A DNA stretch of 64,000 bases from Isochrysis galbana (Eukaryota; Haptophyta; Isochrysidales; Isochrysidaceae). The notes under the pieces were generated by a model, which worked only from the letters and a program-made list of their open reading frames with translations, made no database searches and was not told where the DNA came from. The translations under genes and the position numbers were made by a program. Location of the stretch: contig CM030932.1 in assembly GCA_018136815.1 (NCBI GenBank), positions 812,081 to 876,080 on the forward strand, given 5' to 3'. Below are positions 23,082 through 33,624 of the stretch, piece after piece. How positions within the stretch are numbered: position 1 is the stretch's first letter; each line of letters begins with the position of its first letter.

Positions 23082-23910
23082 TGTCGCATTCGCAAATCGA
23101 CACTCGTTAGGCTTCTCTCTTCTCTTTCGTCGTCCGGCAGTTATCGTTATAATTCTCTTTCTCTGCGTTCTCTTGTTGTCGCATTCGCGAATCGACACTC
23201 GTTAGTTAGGCTTCTCTCTTCTCTTCGTCGTTCGGCATTTATCGTTATAATTCTCTGCTTTCTCTCGTTCTCAGTCAAAAGCTTCGCTTGGATGCATGGG
23301 ATCGTGGGCAATCAGGTTTAATTTGCGGCCTCTTCGTATCTCCCCCTTAGGCACATCGCACTCCTTTCGCCTTATTCGGTAGCGTCTCTTGGAATCCTGC
23401 GTAGCAAGATTGCCTCTCGTTTCCGTTATGGTGCGATTCCCGTTCCAGACAAGATCGCCGACAGATCGCCCTTTGATCGTCGTCCGTCGTTGTCTGATCG
23501 GAGTGTTTGGGTTTGATTTCAGTCGAGTTATGTGAGAAAGTCGTGGGGCGAGAGTCGGGGTCTTTTCCTGGGTGTCTCTGTCCGTCGTCCTGTCGTCAGT
23601 CGTCATCCGTCGCTCTCGCTCTCGTCGCTCTCGCTCTCGTAAAACTCAGACCCTACAGCCTCGCCTCTCCTCGCCAGCCCCTGCCATCACAGCCCTCCTC
23701 TCACTCACCCTCGCCTCTCGCTGCTCGCTCGATATCGTTCTCGCCGCCTCGCCGCCGTCCTCGCCCTCGTCCAAGCCCGCCTGCCCGCCTTCCTCTGCTG
23801 ACGGGCTTCAGCCCGTCAGCACCTCTGAAGCCGTCTCCTCCGCCGCGCCTGCCGCCGGCATGCCTCCTTCCTCATTGCCCTCAGGCCCTATGGGCCATCC
23901 CAATTCGTCA
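23082..23910 (+). mobile_element. Family-1 LTR copy A (rearranged, no target duplication)
   Basis: Begins TGTCGCATTCGC and ends AATTCGTCA like the LTR of the retrotransposon at 55.27 kb. The first ~95 bp are present twice in tandem (23,082 and 23,177), and the block between GATCGTGG and GGCAATCAGG (about 150 bp in other copies) is missing. The 5 bp on either side do not match, so this is probably a rearranged or recombined solo LTR. Confidence 0.85.
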
Positions 23911-24332
23911 GGTTTGCGCGAAGGGGGAGATTTGAAGGGATGCATATGTGTGTGTCTGTGCCACCACTTCAAGGCGTGCGGGCAGGTGCGCTGAGGAGTG
24001 TCGTGATAGTACCGGGCTAGTGGGAGTAGTGGTACTAACGCTCAGTTGTTTTATTTATTATCGGATACCATATTTATGCAATTATAATTTGCTATTGATT
24101 GCAGCTTGAACCTAGGCAACAGAGACGGGGGCGTCGGGGGTACTCATAAAATCATTTCACCTCGACATAGCCGCTGGACTCATTTGTTATGCACCCTCGG
24201 ACCACATACTACGACCATGTTCGTGCGCACGTCACTCACGCTAGTAGCACCTGTGCGCCATGCCCATGTGCCCATGCCCATGTCCATGCACGCTGCCCCC
24301 TAACCTGCTACTAACCCCTGTGCGCGCGCCTC
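23911..24332. other. Intergenic, no gene seen
   Basis: AT-richer unique sequence at 24.03-24.10 kb with short repeats of CCCATG just before the end of the FAM227-like gene (CATGCCCATGTGCCCATGCCCATGTCCATG). Nothing else recognisable. Confidence 0.4.
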
Positions 24333-25676
24333 TCAGGTGCGCGCCGCGCGCGGACTTGCCATAGCATCCATCCGGCGCATGGCGGCCAGTAGGTTGGCCA
24401 CCTCATGGCGCCCGCGCTCGTCTAGTGCGCCCTCAGCCGCCTCGAGGCTCTCGCGCTGTTGCAACATCCGAGCGCTCAGGACTTCGCATTCGCTCGCAAC
24501 ACGCTCGCGCACGCGCGCGGCGTCCTGCACCCACGCGCAGCTCCGACGCGCCGATGCGCGCCGGATCTCGCGGTACGTGGGCGGTGCCCCGGGCGCGGCG
24601 CGGCGTGGCCCAATGCCGAGCTCGGCCTGCTCGCGCAGTCGCCGCTGCTCAGCACGCGGCGATGTGTCGGTATACCGAATAGTGTGCGTCGGGCGCGCGG
24701 CGCCACCAGCGCGCGCGCCGGGCGTAGCACGCATCCATTCAAGCAGCAGCGGTGACGCCGCGTTGATGTCGACGGGCTTGCGTGCAAGCTTGGGCCCGCG
24801 CTCAGAGGAGCACGAGCGGTGGCTAAGCGCTGCCTCGCCGATGCTCAGTTGCTCGCGTACCGCCTCCGCACGCGCCGCCTTGATATCCGGCATCCGCGCG
24901 CGGGGCGTGCCGCTGCCGTCGAGCAGCGCGCCCGGCTGCAGCTGCTCAGTCAGCCATCGCTGCGGCCGGGTTCTAGCCGAGGCGATGGCGCGCGCGCGCT
25001 CGCGCATCTGCTCCATCTGGCCTTCGTGCGTGGGCACGCCACACCTGCCCGCCGCAGCGAGGCCACGCATCGATGCTGAGCCGGGCACGCGGTCGTGCCC
25101 AAAGCCCGAAATGAGCCTCGCAAAGCTGAGGTAGAAGTGGCGCGGCAGCTCAGGGTCGCGCAGCGTAGCCGCCGACTGCGGGAAAGCCTCGCGCAACGCA
25201 CCGAGCGCGCCGAAGGCGAGCGCCTCCGGCAGGTAAAAGGCAAAGGTGTCCTTGACGTCAGCATGGATCCCAGGCTCAGTGAGCAGCTGCGCATAGCCTC
25301 TCCCGAGCGCTGGCCGGAGCTCCTTCTCGACCGCGTGCGCACGTCTGCGCGCCTCCTCGTCGTCGTTGGTGGGACGGAAGCGTTCGTCGCATGCCATCAG
25401 CCAGGTGAACGTGGTAAACAGCCGGCTCGAGCGCTCGAGCAGCCATAGCCGGCGGAAGCGCTCCGCTTCGCCACCCGATTGGAAGCGAATCTGCGAGAGA
25501 GCGCGCAGCATTATGCTTTCGCGCTCCACGCCAAGAGGCAGGGAATCAAAGCGCGCGGTGTCGAGGCCAGCGAGAGGGTGAGAGAGGTCTGAATCGGCGA
25601 GTGGCGCCGCGCTGACGCGAGAGCGAGAGGGCTCAGCAGCCACAGAGGTGAGGAAGGTGACGGAGGAAGGCGCCAT
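24333..25676 (-). CDS. FAM227-like protein
   Basis: Single-exon frame. The best start is ATG 25676 (MAPSSVTFLTSVAAEPSRSR); upstream in-frame codons are a translated GA repeat and lack an ATG. The product is 447 aa. Residues from about 60 to 210 show the FAM227 pattern: a LRALSQIRF segment, LWLLERSSRLFTTFTWLM, a helical stretch with LGRGYAQLL, DTFAFYLPEALAFGALGAL, FPQS and LSFARLISGFG. The C-terminal half is arginine/glutamate-rich, predicted coiled and disordered. FAM227 proteins are poorly understood but occur mainly in organisms with motile cilia and are testis-enriched in mammals, fitting the ciliary genes nearby. The match is from memory of the conserved pattern, so moderate confidence. 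Confidence 0.55.
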   Translation of the reverse strand: MAPSSVTFLTSVAAEPSRSRVSAAPLADSDLSHPLAGLDTARFDSLPLGVERESIMLRALSQIRFQSGGEAERFRRLWLLERSSRLFTTFTWLMACDERFRPTNDDEEARRRAHAVEKELRPALGRGYAQLLTEPGIHADVKDTFAFYLPEALAFGALGALREAFPQSAATLRDPELPRHFYLSFARLISGFGHDRVPGSASMRGLAAAGRCGVPTHEGQMEQMRERARAIASARTRPQRWLTEQLQPGALLDGSGTPRARMPDIKAARAEAVREQLSIGEAALSHRSCSSERGPKLARKPVDINAASPLLLEWMRATPGARAGGAARPTHTIRYTDTSPRAEQRRLREQAELGIGPRRAAPGAPPTYREIRRASARRSCAWVQDAARVRERVASECEVLSARMLQQRESLEAAEGALDERGRHEVANLLAAMRRMDAMASPRAART

Positions 25677-26065
25677 CGGGAGGTGGGGAGGAGGGGGGGG
25701 GGGGAGGGGGAGGGAGGGAGGGGTGGATGGATGGATGGAGGGAGGGAGAGAGAGAAGGGAGGGAGGGAGGGAGAGTCCAATCGGCGATAGCGCCGTTTGA
25801 CCGTTTCGTCGCCACCGCCCCACCCAGCATGTACAGACGTACTAATACTACTTTAGACTTCAGAGTACGTAGGGGGCTCTAGGAGAAATAGGGGAGTAGA
25901 GCGTAGTAGCAGAGCATATATTTATGGCAAACCCACATTTTCAATTTCAGGTACAGATTTGTATACGTAGACACTTACACGGGCCCTACCCGCAACACAT
26001 GCCCTTTCCTCAGAATTGTGGTCGGCCCCATCCACACATCTCGTATCTGCCCATGGCCCACGGCC
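25677..26065. other. Upstream region of the FAM227-like gene
   Basis: A GGGA/GGAT purine repeat at 25.68-25.77 kb (pyrimidine-rich on the sense strand) lies directly at the start codon. The rest, up to the solo LTR, shows no coding signal. Confidence 0.5.
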
Positions 26066-26465
26066 TGTCGCATTCGCGAATCGCGAATCGACACTCGTTA
26101 GAACTCTCTTTCGTCCGTGTCCGTCGTCCTGTCGTCTGTCGTCATCCGTCGTTCTCGATCTCCTCGTCTCGCTCTCGTCTATCCCTCATACCCTACAATC
26201 TCTCCTTCCTTGGCCAGCCCCTGCCATCCCAGCCCTCCCCTCGCTCTCGCCCTCTCCTCTTGCCGCTCGCTCGATGTCGTTCTCGCCGCGTCTTTGCCCT
26301 CGCCCAAGCCCGCCTGCCCGCCCTCCTCTGCGGACGGGCTTCGGCCCGTCAGCGGATCCGAAGCCGTTCCTACCGCCGCGCCTGCCGCCGGCTTTGCACT
26401 TTGCCCCCTCCTCATTCCTCATTGGCCCCTCAGACCCAGTGGGTCATCACAATCACAATTCGTCA
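26066..26465 (+). mobile_element. Family-1 solo LTR copy B with 5-bp target duplication
   Basis: TGTCGCATTCGCG... to ...AATTCGTCA, 400 bp, flanked by CGGCC on both sides (26,061-26,065 and 26,466-26,470). The perfect 5-bp duplication and TG...CA ends show a complete solo LTR left by recombination. Compared with the ~850-bp LTR at 55.27 kb it lacks a large middle block, so LTR length varies within the family. Confidence 0.9.
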
Positions 26466-26470
26466 CGGCC

Positions 26471-27605
26471 CCAAAGGCCAAAGGCCAAAGGGCCAAGGGG
26501 CCATCTCCATGCCGCCGCGTCCCCGTCGCGCGCCACTCTCAACCCTCGCAAGGACAAGGAAAGACAAATACAAACTATGATTAAATAGAAGATATAATAT
26601 AAGGCTCACACGGCACACGGCATTCGGCCTCTTCTCACTGTCTGCCACTTCTCAGGTGCTCAGGCTCAGGTGCCCTTGTCCTTTGTCGCGCGTTTGGCCC
26701 GCCTCACTGCTCAGGATCCCAGATCTGGCGCTCTCGCTTCTTGCTCACGCTTACGCGGCAGCTACTTAAGACAATTGTCAACTGTTCGGCCATGGCCCAT
26801 GCTAGCCTACTCCTACTTGGCTTGAGGGCGCGCCATGGCGGAAATGGGCGTGGTTGTGGCCTGCTCGGGCCAAGATATAGTGCGCGGTGGCTCACATTTG
26901 GTGATTTAGTAGATTACCATGCCAATTATGTTAAAACGCGCGTTTGACGGTGAGAGTGTGAGTGAGTAGCCCGCCGCGTCGTGCTGAGTGGTGAGTCCGC
27001 CACGACCGCCACGACGCAAAATCAGAGGCTTGTGTGAAGCGACCGACACGACGCACAGTTGGTAGCAACGGATAAGGCGGTAGTCTTAGGTCCCAGAGGC
27101 AGTCGGAGGAGAAGCCCAGTCGCCTTGCGCGATGCACAACCTATGTGCAAGCAAGCAGTAGTTTGTTTATGGCCGAGAGGGCTCTTACTTTGTCGCGCGC
27201 GTAGGTCACTTGTCCTTGTAGAATGAAGCTGTTGGGAGGTGGCTTGTGGTTCAACACAAGCATCTCACCGTATCCGGAGTTGTAGATGAGCTGGAGCTTC
27301 ATCAAAACAAGTCCAGCGTTGGGATCACAAGGATAGCTTCACGACATGTGCCGGTCGACCGCCAAATGCGCCGATGCCAAAGCCGACAGCGGTGGAGACG
27401 TGATGACCATGCCAACTTGCGTGCCGCGTGGCGACTGGATCCTAGATGGACGCGCCGAGCTCCCGGCGTCATTGGCCGCACCTCTTCGGTTGGGTGCCTT
27501 CCACCCTCTGATTCCTAGCCTCTAGATGCGCTCACGCGCTCAGGTCCACGGCCTTCGCTCGCCCGACTCTACCCTGCATAGCGTTGCCTTGGTCGCGCCC
27601 CGTCG
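26471..27605. other. Intergenic, no gene recognised
   Basis: Mixed-composition sequence with only short frames on both strands. No repeat shared with the rest of the window and no RNA gene was recognised. Confidence 0.4.
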
Positions 27606-29690
27606 TCACGCCTTGGGCTTGCCGGCGCTTCCTCGTCTCCACCGCTTCCTCTTGCCCACGCGGCCATGGCCAGAGCCCCGCGGCCTCTCACTAGGCGGCA
27701 GCGCAGCGATGGCCTCGCGCGTGGGCGTGCACCTCGCGAGAGCGCGCTCAATCTCCTCGACGACGACTTCCGTCACTGGCGCGGCGGCCACAGCTGCATC
27801 ATTCTGGCAGATGAACACGCACGTGTCGAACGGCGACTGGCGATAGCTCGACACCCGCGTGTGCTGCGCACCGTCGACAAAGCCGTGGTCCACAGCTGCC
27901 ACCAGCACGGCGCGACGCGTGTAGGGCGAGCCCGCGAGCGCGCAGTAGCCAAGCGAGTCGAGCCAGCCGGGCAAGACGATAGCGAAGGTGAGCGGTTCAG
28001 TCGATGCGGCGGCAGCGCCGAGCAGCACGAGGGCGTGCTCGGTGACGGCGTCGATGAAGCCGGGAATGAAGGGTGGGTTGAGCTCGAAGGCACCGCACCT
28101 CGGCGTGAAAGCGGCAAAGCTACCGTAGGAGCCGAAGGCGCCGTCGGTGTCGGCAAAGGCAGAGCAGTACGCGCCTACTCCGTGGAAGGCATTGAGCGGC
28201 GAGGCACAGCACTCAAAGCGGACGCCCAGCCGCGTTCGGAGAACTTCATGCACGCCCCCCCCGATGGCGGCGTGCATGCCGGCGCAGCCCAGGCTGTCGT
28301 AGCGCAGCAGAAGCCGCATGGCCGATAGCAAGAAGGCGCGCTCGCGGTGCGGCGCGTCGGCCTCCGTCGCCTGCCTGGCGTGGGCGCGCGCTTCGGGCGC
28401 CATCGCATCGTGCTCGCGAGCGCGCGTCGAGGCGGCGCGGTCGACAGCCGCGTGCCTTCCATCAAAGAGGCAGCGCAGCTTCTGCAGCATGGCACGTGTC
28501 ACGCGCACACTGTGCCCCCGCCAAACCAGCCGCACGGCCTCGGCGTCTAGCTCCTCCACATCGACCTGCGCAGGCACGAGCGGCCCGTCCAACGTGGTCG
28601 AGGCTGCCCCGTCGGGAAAGGTCGCGCCGCCCACCGCTCGGTCCTCCGGAGAGGGAGGCGCTCGCCGCTCGTTGCGCTTGCGCTTGGCGCTTCTTTGCCC
28701 GCCGCGGCTCGCAACGTGCACTTCCGGTGGCTCGGAAGCGCGATCAGTGTGCTCGGAAGGCTGCATGCTAGCAGCGGCCAGACGCGTGCGAAGGGCGGCG
28801 ACAGCGTGCGCTGCGGTGGCCGCACGCCGCGCCATCACCTCGGCGATCCGCGCAGCGGCGGAGCGAGTGATCCCAGCGCGGCACAGGTCGTCCTCTAGCC
28901 ACGTGTTGGGGGGGCGCAAGCCAACGCACGGCGGAGTGCCACCGAGCCCTAGGGAGCCGCTAGTAGAGGCGCGGTACGAGGGGAGCACCGGGTCGATCTG
29001 CGTGCACTCGCCTACTGAGGAGGACTGAGGAGGGCCGCCGGAGCCGCCTGAAGAGGACCCGGTGGCCGCCGGTTCTGGCGCCCCGTCGTGCCACGCGCCC
29101 AGCATCCGCCAGCGTTCGAGTGCATTGAGCGGCACTTTCTCTAGGCCTTCCTCACGGCACAGCTCCGCAAAGCGCTCATGCAGCTCTGCTAGATAACGGC
29201 GGCGCTCAACCTCCACATGCAGCTCGAGTTCAAGCGACAGCGCATCGAGCGTCACCGCGATTCGCCCAAGCGACGCGGCCGTGACGTCAAGTACCGCGCT
29301 GTCCGAGGCGTCTGGCGCGAGCAATGGCGGCGAGCTCTCCGTGCCCGCCAACTGACGTCCTAGGCCCGACGGCGCCGCGTTGGTCAGCCGATGTGCCGAG
29401 TAGAGCGTGCTCCTACGCGCTGGCCGCCCGGCCGTCCCATCCGCCAGCGCCACGTTGAGCTCGTCCGTGGGTGGTGCCCTCGAGCCGGATCTGCTCGTCG
29501 CACCCAGCGCGGGGGCCACCGGCTCCCCACCCTCTTCTTCTCCTCCTTCTCTCTCATACGACAGAGGCAGTAGGTGAAGCGGCTCCTTAGAGGGCACGCG
29601 CCTGGCACCACGCTCTCTAGGCCCGAGAGAACCGTGCTGCTGCCTGGTCCGCGTTTCCCTCGCTCTACGCGGCGTGTGATGGCCGCCCAT
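27606..29690 (-). CDS. PCIF1/CAPAM-like cap-specific m6Am methyltransferase
   Basis: Single-exon gene, ATG 29690 to stop 27606, 694 aa (in-frame GTG further upstream ignored). PCIF1 methylates N6 of 2'-O-methyladenosine next to the mRNA cap using S-adenosylmethionine. The C-terminal half contains the characteristic order LLRYDSLGCAGMHAAI, ASPLNAFHGVGAYCSAFADT, GAFGSYGSF and the catalytic NPPF in GAFELNPPFIPGF, followed by LTFAIVLPGWLDS and the FDTCVFICQN strand. The helical domain preceding it (WLEDDLCRAGITRSAAARIAEVM) also fits. I see no N-terminal WW domain, which vertebrate PCIF1 uses to bind phosphorylated RNA polymerase II; the N-terminus is instead low-complexity and charged. The C-terminus ends in a lysine/arginine-rich tail that could be a nuclear signal. 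Confidence 0.8.
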   Translation of the reverse strand: MGGHHTPRRARETRTRQQHGSLGPRERGARRVPSKEPLHLLPLSYEREGGEEEGGEPVAPALGATSRSGSRAPPTDELNVALADGTAGRPARRSTLYSAHRLTNAAPSGLGRQLAGTESSPPLLAPDASDSAVLDVTAASLGRIAVTLDALSLELELHVEVERRRYLAELHERFAELCREEGLEKVPLNALERWRMLGAWHDGAPEPAATGSSSGGSGGPPQSSSVGECTQIDPVLPSYRASTSGSLGLGGTPPCVGLRPPNTWLEDDLCRAGITRSAAARIAEVMARRAATAAHAVAALRTRLAAASMQPSEHTDRASEPPEVHVASRGGQRSAKRKRNERRAPPSPEDRAVGGATFPDGAASTTLDGPLVPAQVDVEELDAEAVRLVWRGHSVRVTRAMLQKLRCLFDGRHAAVDRAASTRAREHDAMAPEARAHARQATEADAPHRERAFLLSAMRLLLRYDSLGCAGMHAAIGGGVHEVLRTRLGVRFECCASPLNAFHGVGAYCSAFADTDGAFGSYGSFAAFTPRCGAFELNPPFIPGFIDAVTEHALVLLGAAAASTEPLTFAIVLPGWLDSLGYCALAGSPYTRRAVLVAAVDHGFVDGAQHTRVSSYRQSPFDTCVFICQNDAAVAAAPVTEVVVEEIERALARCTPTREAIAALPPSERPRGSGHGRVGKRKRWRRGSAGKPKA

Positions 29691-30013
29691 TGGACTGCTG
29701 GGGCTGCCTTCAGCCCCTTCCCGCCTCTCACTCTGCCCCGCCCCTCCCTCCACCTTCACACTCGCGGAGGAGGGTGGCCAGGAAACGAGATCAACCCTCC
29801 CACACTCTTCCCTCCTCGATCCCGCCCCCCCTCTCCCTCTCCCTCTCCCTCTCTCTCTCTCTCTCCCCGACGCGAGACGGCGCCGTCCCCTTTTTCACCT
29901 TCACACAGGGCGTCAGCTGTGAATGGATCGCCAGTCCTAATCTTATCCCTTACGCTCGTGCCGTGTGCTGCTGCAAGCCATTATTAGTTATTAGGGGAGG
30001 TGCACCCCACACC
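29691..30013. other. Upstream region of the PCIF1-like gene
   Basis: Contains a short (CT)n tract at about 29,827-29,867 and ends at the 8-bp target duplication of the adjacent MITE. No gene. Confidence 0.5.
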
Positions 30014-30522
30014 TTGGCTCCGGCCAGAGTTTCGAGAATTTTTTTTCGAAATAAGGGGGGCCAATCGCAATCAAAACTTTTTACCGAAATAAAGGTCGAT
30101 ATGGCGCTGACGTAGCGAAATAAGCCCCCCCCCCCCCAGCCCGCTCCCCGCTCCCCCCCCCCCCCCGCCCGGGGCCGCGCGCCGCGCCTTGGCGCGCTTC
30201 CGGGCATCCAAGCGCAAGCGCAAAACCGACAACGACGAGGATGAGGATGATGATGATGACGCCCTTGAGGGCTCAGGGCATCCCTCCGACCCCCCCAAGC
30301 TCGTCGCAGGAGGTTGGTCTCCACTCAGCATCCGAGACCGGGGATGTGGGATGTGGCCGCGCGGCAACGCATCAGGCCCCGCCGCGGCGACGCTTAAGCA
30401 AAAATTCCGATTCGAAATTAGGCCGAAATTTGACCCCTCGAAGCTCGAAATTTGCTCCAACCTCATCGAAATTTCGAATCGAAATAAGGGTGGTTTTGGA
30501 TCGAAACTCTGGCCGGAGCCAA
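30014..30522. mobile_element. hAT-type MITE with 22-bp perfect TIRs and 8-bp target duplication
   Basis: TTGGCTCCGGCCAGAGTTTC (plus GA) at 30,014-30,035 is the exact reverse complement of 30,501-30,522. Directly outside both ends is CCCACACC (30,006-30,013 and 30,523-30,530), an 8-bp direct repeat as made by hAT-superfamily transposases. The 509-bp interior has AT-rich TTTCGAAA-type subterminal sequence on both sides and a GC-rich centre with a lysine-rich then acidic coding-like stretch (KRKRKTDNDEDEDDDDD) that may be captured host sequence. No transposase is encoded, so it is non-autonomous. Confidence 0.85.
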
Positions 30523-30530
30523 CCCACACC

Positions 30531-31651
30531 CCACCCACCCACCATATTCAAGCCTGCACCTTCTGCCTTTTGGGTCCCCCCTATGTAGTGCACAAGGTGA
30601 GGCTGCCGTGCCGCAAGGCATGGTGATGGGGAGTAAAATGTGGAGCAGTAACAAGTAACAAGTAACAAGTAACAATAACAAGGAAAAGTTTCAAGTTTCA
30701 AGTTTCAAAAGTTTTTCCCATCCGAAATGCTGCCAGGGCTGGGTGCGGTATTGCGTGCTGCAATGGTTTGATGTGAATATTGTTTCTGAACATGTGCTGA
30801 GTGCTGAACCTATTTTTACCGGCTCATCCTCGTCCTAACTAAGACCAGCTCTCACCGCGCAGCGCTAGCGCTAGCGCTAGCATCTATAGCATCTAGCATG
30901 CACCGATGCATGATGCATGTCGCAGCTGGTTGCAACGACATACTCTCATACACTTGTATGAACTGTATACTAATACCATTATAAGTGTAAGTCATGTAGA
31001 TGTACATGTGGTGGTAATGTGGTAATCATGAATGTAATTATCATCATAATTACATGCTCATGCTAGGATGCTAGTAGCACTAATTATTGGCAAGATATTA
31101 CTATCGCTATCAATATCAATATGAGAATAAATGAAAATTACGAGAATAGCGATAGATTGTTGCGCCCGTCGGCTGCGCTTAGTGTAGTTTTGACCCAGGC
31201 ACGAAAAACGAAGATAAGCGGTTCCATCCACTGCTAGCGGGGAACGTGTGCGTCGAAGCTGACGAGTAGCCTAAGGTGAATGTGAGTGGTGCCGTGCTCA
31301 GACTGCAACGCAACACATAGTAATCGATTGCAAGGCTTAGCAACCGGTGCTGCCCCAGAGACGGCTGGCACCCGTGCTGACTCGCCGCTTCGCCCTGTAA
31401 CCTCTCAGCCCAGCTTTCTTCGGAGGAGAGCCAAGCCGCTTGAGAGCCAAGCCGCTCCTTGCACGGCAAATCACTGTGGGCGCTGCATAGAGGGCCGATC
31501 CGCCCGGAGCGACGGTGCAAGCGCACGGGCCTGACTGCCACGGCGAGTCGCGCCGCGTCGCCTCGTCCAGGAGTAGCGGCACATCGAGCCTATGCCCATG
31601 CTGCTCGCTCCGACTGCAAGGGCAACCGGCCTAGTTGGCCACATGGGTCAC
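30531..31651. other. Intergenic, including an unusually AT-rich island
   Basis: 30.64-31.15 kb is markedly AT-richer than the rest, with a (AAGTAAC)n-like short repeat at 30,646-30,685 and repeated words such as GTAATCATGAATGTAATTATC and GCTAGCGCTAGCGCTAGC. No gene or organelle-like coding sequence was recognised. Confidence 0.4.
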
Positions 31652-31948
31652 TCACCGGCTCGCGTCGGCAATAGCGGGCCGCTTCCCTTTGTAGGTTCCG
31701 GTGCGGTGGTCCCAGTCGGGGTCGGCGCCCACGTCCCTCGAACCCGTGTTCAGGTACGGGCCTCGCCTCACCTGCGCATCCGTGAGTGGCTTTTCGCTCG
31801 CGACCATCGGCACTCCCTGCGAGAGCCGCATGTGCCGCCTCTGGAGGAAGAGTGGCGTGAGTGCCATGATTCCGGTGAAGGCAATGAGGCCGAGCACCAC
31901 AGGCACGTTGGAGACGGGCCGCGCCGGCCCCGCTTTCGGCCGAGCCAT
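31652..31948 (-). CDS. Small single-pass membrane protein, 98 aa
   Basis: ATG 31948 to stop 31652. Residues about 12-34 form one hydrophobic helix (NVPVVLGLIAFTGIMALTPL). After it comes a basic LQRRHMRLS stretch, then a conserved-looking soluble tail with RRGPYLNTGSRDVGADPDWD and TGTYKG. I recall similar short proteins with an RRGPY.NTGS.D.GPDP.WD tail in plants and algae, of unknown function and possibly organellar, but cannot name a family. Small size, clean ATG and the conserved-looking tail support it being a real gene. Confidence 0.6.
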   Translation of the reverse strand: MARPKAGPARPVSNVPVVLGLIAFTGIMALTPLFLQRRHMRLSQGVPMVASEKPLTDAQVRRGPYLNTGSRDVGADPDWDHRTGTYKGKRPAIADASR

Positions 31949-33578
31949 CGTGAGGGAGGGAAAGACTCAGGGAGGTGAGACAGGGAGGGTGCGGAGGTTT
32001 CGCTCGGCCCCGCCGGCGCACCGCGTCGAAGCTTCACGAGAGGATGGGGGCTTATTTTGTTTTCCCCCCTATGGTTTCCCCCCCATGGATGGAGAGGGCC
32101 TCATGCTCATGCCTCATGTCTTCATTCCTTCGTAGCCAACCTTGTTGTACACGGCAGAAGCAGAAGATGATTTCTGCTTTGGGTGGTGGGTTCCCGCCAG
32201 ATGCGCTGTGAGGCGCTCTGGCAAGATCTTGGGCTTTTTTTGCTCGCGGCGGCGTAGAGAGCTACGACGTGGCCCGTCCTGAGGCCACCCACGTGTCTTG
32301 CCTCATCGATCAGCGCCGAATCTGGCACTGTCAGGGAGAGGAGGGCCGCGAGGGCAGCCTCAACGCGGAGGCTCGTCAGCCACGCGCCACGCGTGGACGG
32401 CCGCGTCGGTGAGCTGGTCCTCTGGTTCTCGATGCCGAGTTCGAGTGAGGGCAAAAATCCTGCGAGGGGCGGGTCGGGATGGTCAGGGCGGGGTCTGCGC
32501 CTGCCAGGGTAGCCGCGTGCGCGCGCTGTGAGGAGCTGGGTGGGCTGCGCGGGCAATGATGGCAGAGGGTCAGTGGGTGGTCGGACTGTCGGCAGCCCGA
32601 CACCCGACACGGCGCTGCCGCGCTGCCGCGCTGCATCGGGCGGGAATCAAATGCCGAATGTAAATGTAGCTTAGATATAAAGGAACCGATCCCCCCGCGC
32701 CCGCGGGCGCGACCGCCAATTCCTTACGGGTAGAGCGTGAGAGCGTGAGCGCGCGTGACGGAAGGGGGGAGAGGGGGGGAGAATAATCGCAACATTTCCT
32801 GGCGAAGATTTTCGTGGCGGCAGGTGGCAGGTGGCCCCCCCTGAAGGTTTTTATTGGGTATTGGGCCTCGCGCCACGGTCAAAAAATGCAGCCCAACCCT
32901 TACTAATAGTTAAAAAGCCCCTGTTTGACCGCCCTACTAGGGTCCGCGGGCAGGGGGCAGGGCCTCGTCCGCCATCGCTGGTCGCTGGCGGGTAGCCAAA
33001 AGTTCAATAGCGAGGCGGCCCGAAAACCAACAGCGCGATTTCCGCCGTGCCGGGAGATTTCAACTAAAAACTGGCGCCGCGAGCTTCTTTTAACTAAAAA
33101 ATCTGGTCTTGCAAATGGCAAATGGGGTTAGCAACAAGCAGCCAACCCTGGGCCGGGGTCCCTCTGAACGTAGATGTTAAACACCGTGCGGTCGGCGGTC
33201 GGCGCGTGGGCGGCGCCCCTCTCTTTAAGTTCTAACGCCTTCCACCCCCCCAGCCCTTCCCCCTCCCCCCCTCATTTTGTTTTTGAAGCGGGGCAGGTGG
33301 GTGGCGGGTGGAGGAGGGGTGACGCTCCGGTGCCCCCTCCTTGCGGAGACTCTAACTTGGATCGGTGTGGTTTCTAACGTATCCAAGGGGGCGTGGCCCT
33401 TGTTGTACCTGACCCCCGGCTCGCTTCAAACGACTCTCTCTCTTCTCTCTCTCTTCCGAACCCCCCCCCCCCCCCCTCTCTTTTCTCTCCACTCTCTACT
33501 CTCCACTCTCTGCTCTCTACTCTCTCCCTCTGTACTCTCTCCCTCTCTCTCTCCCTCTCTCTCCTCCTCCTCCTTGTT

Positions 33579-33624
<46 letters not shown>

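Noticed and set aside
30640-31150. AT-rich island as inserted organelle DNA
   Set aside because: The base composition is suggestive, but no organelle gene, tRNA or rRNA sequence could be recognised.
31179-31541. 120-residue minus-strand frame
   Set aside because: No ATG-led domain, overlapping equally long frames on both strands, composition unlike the recognised genes.
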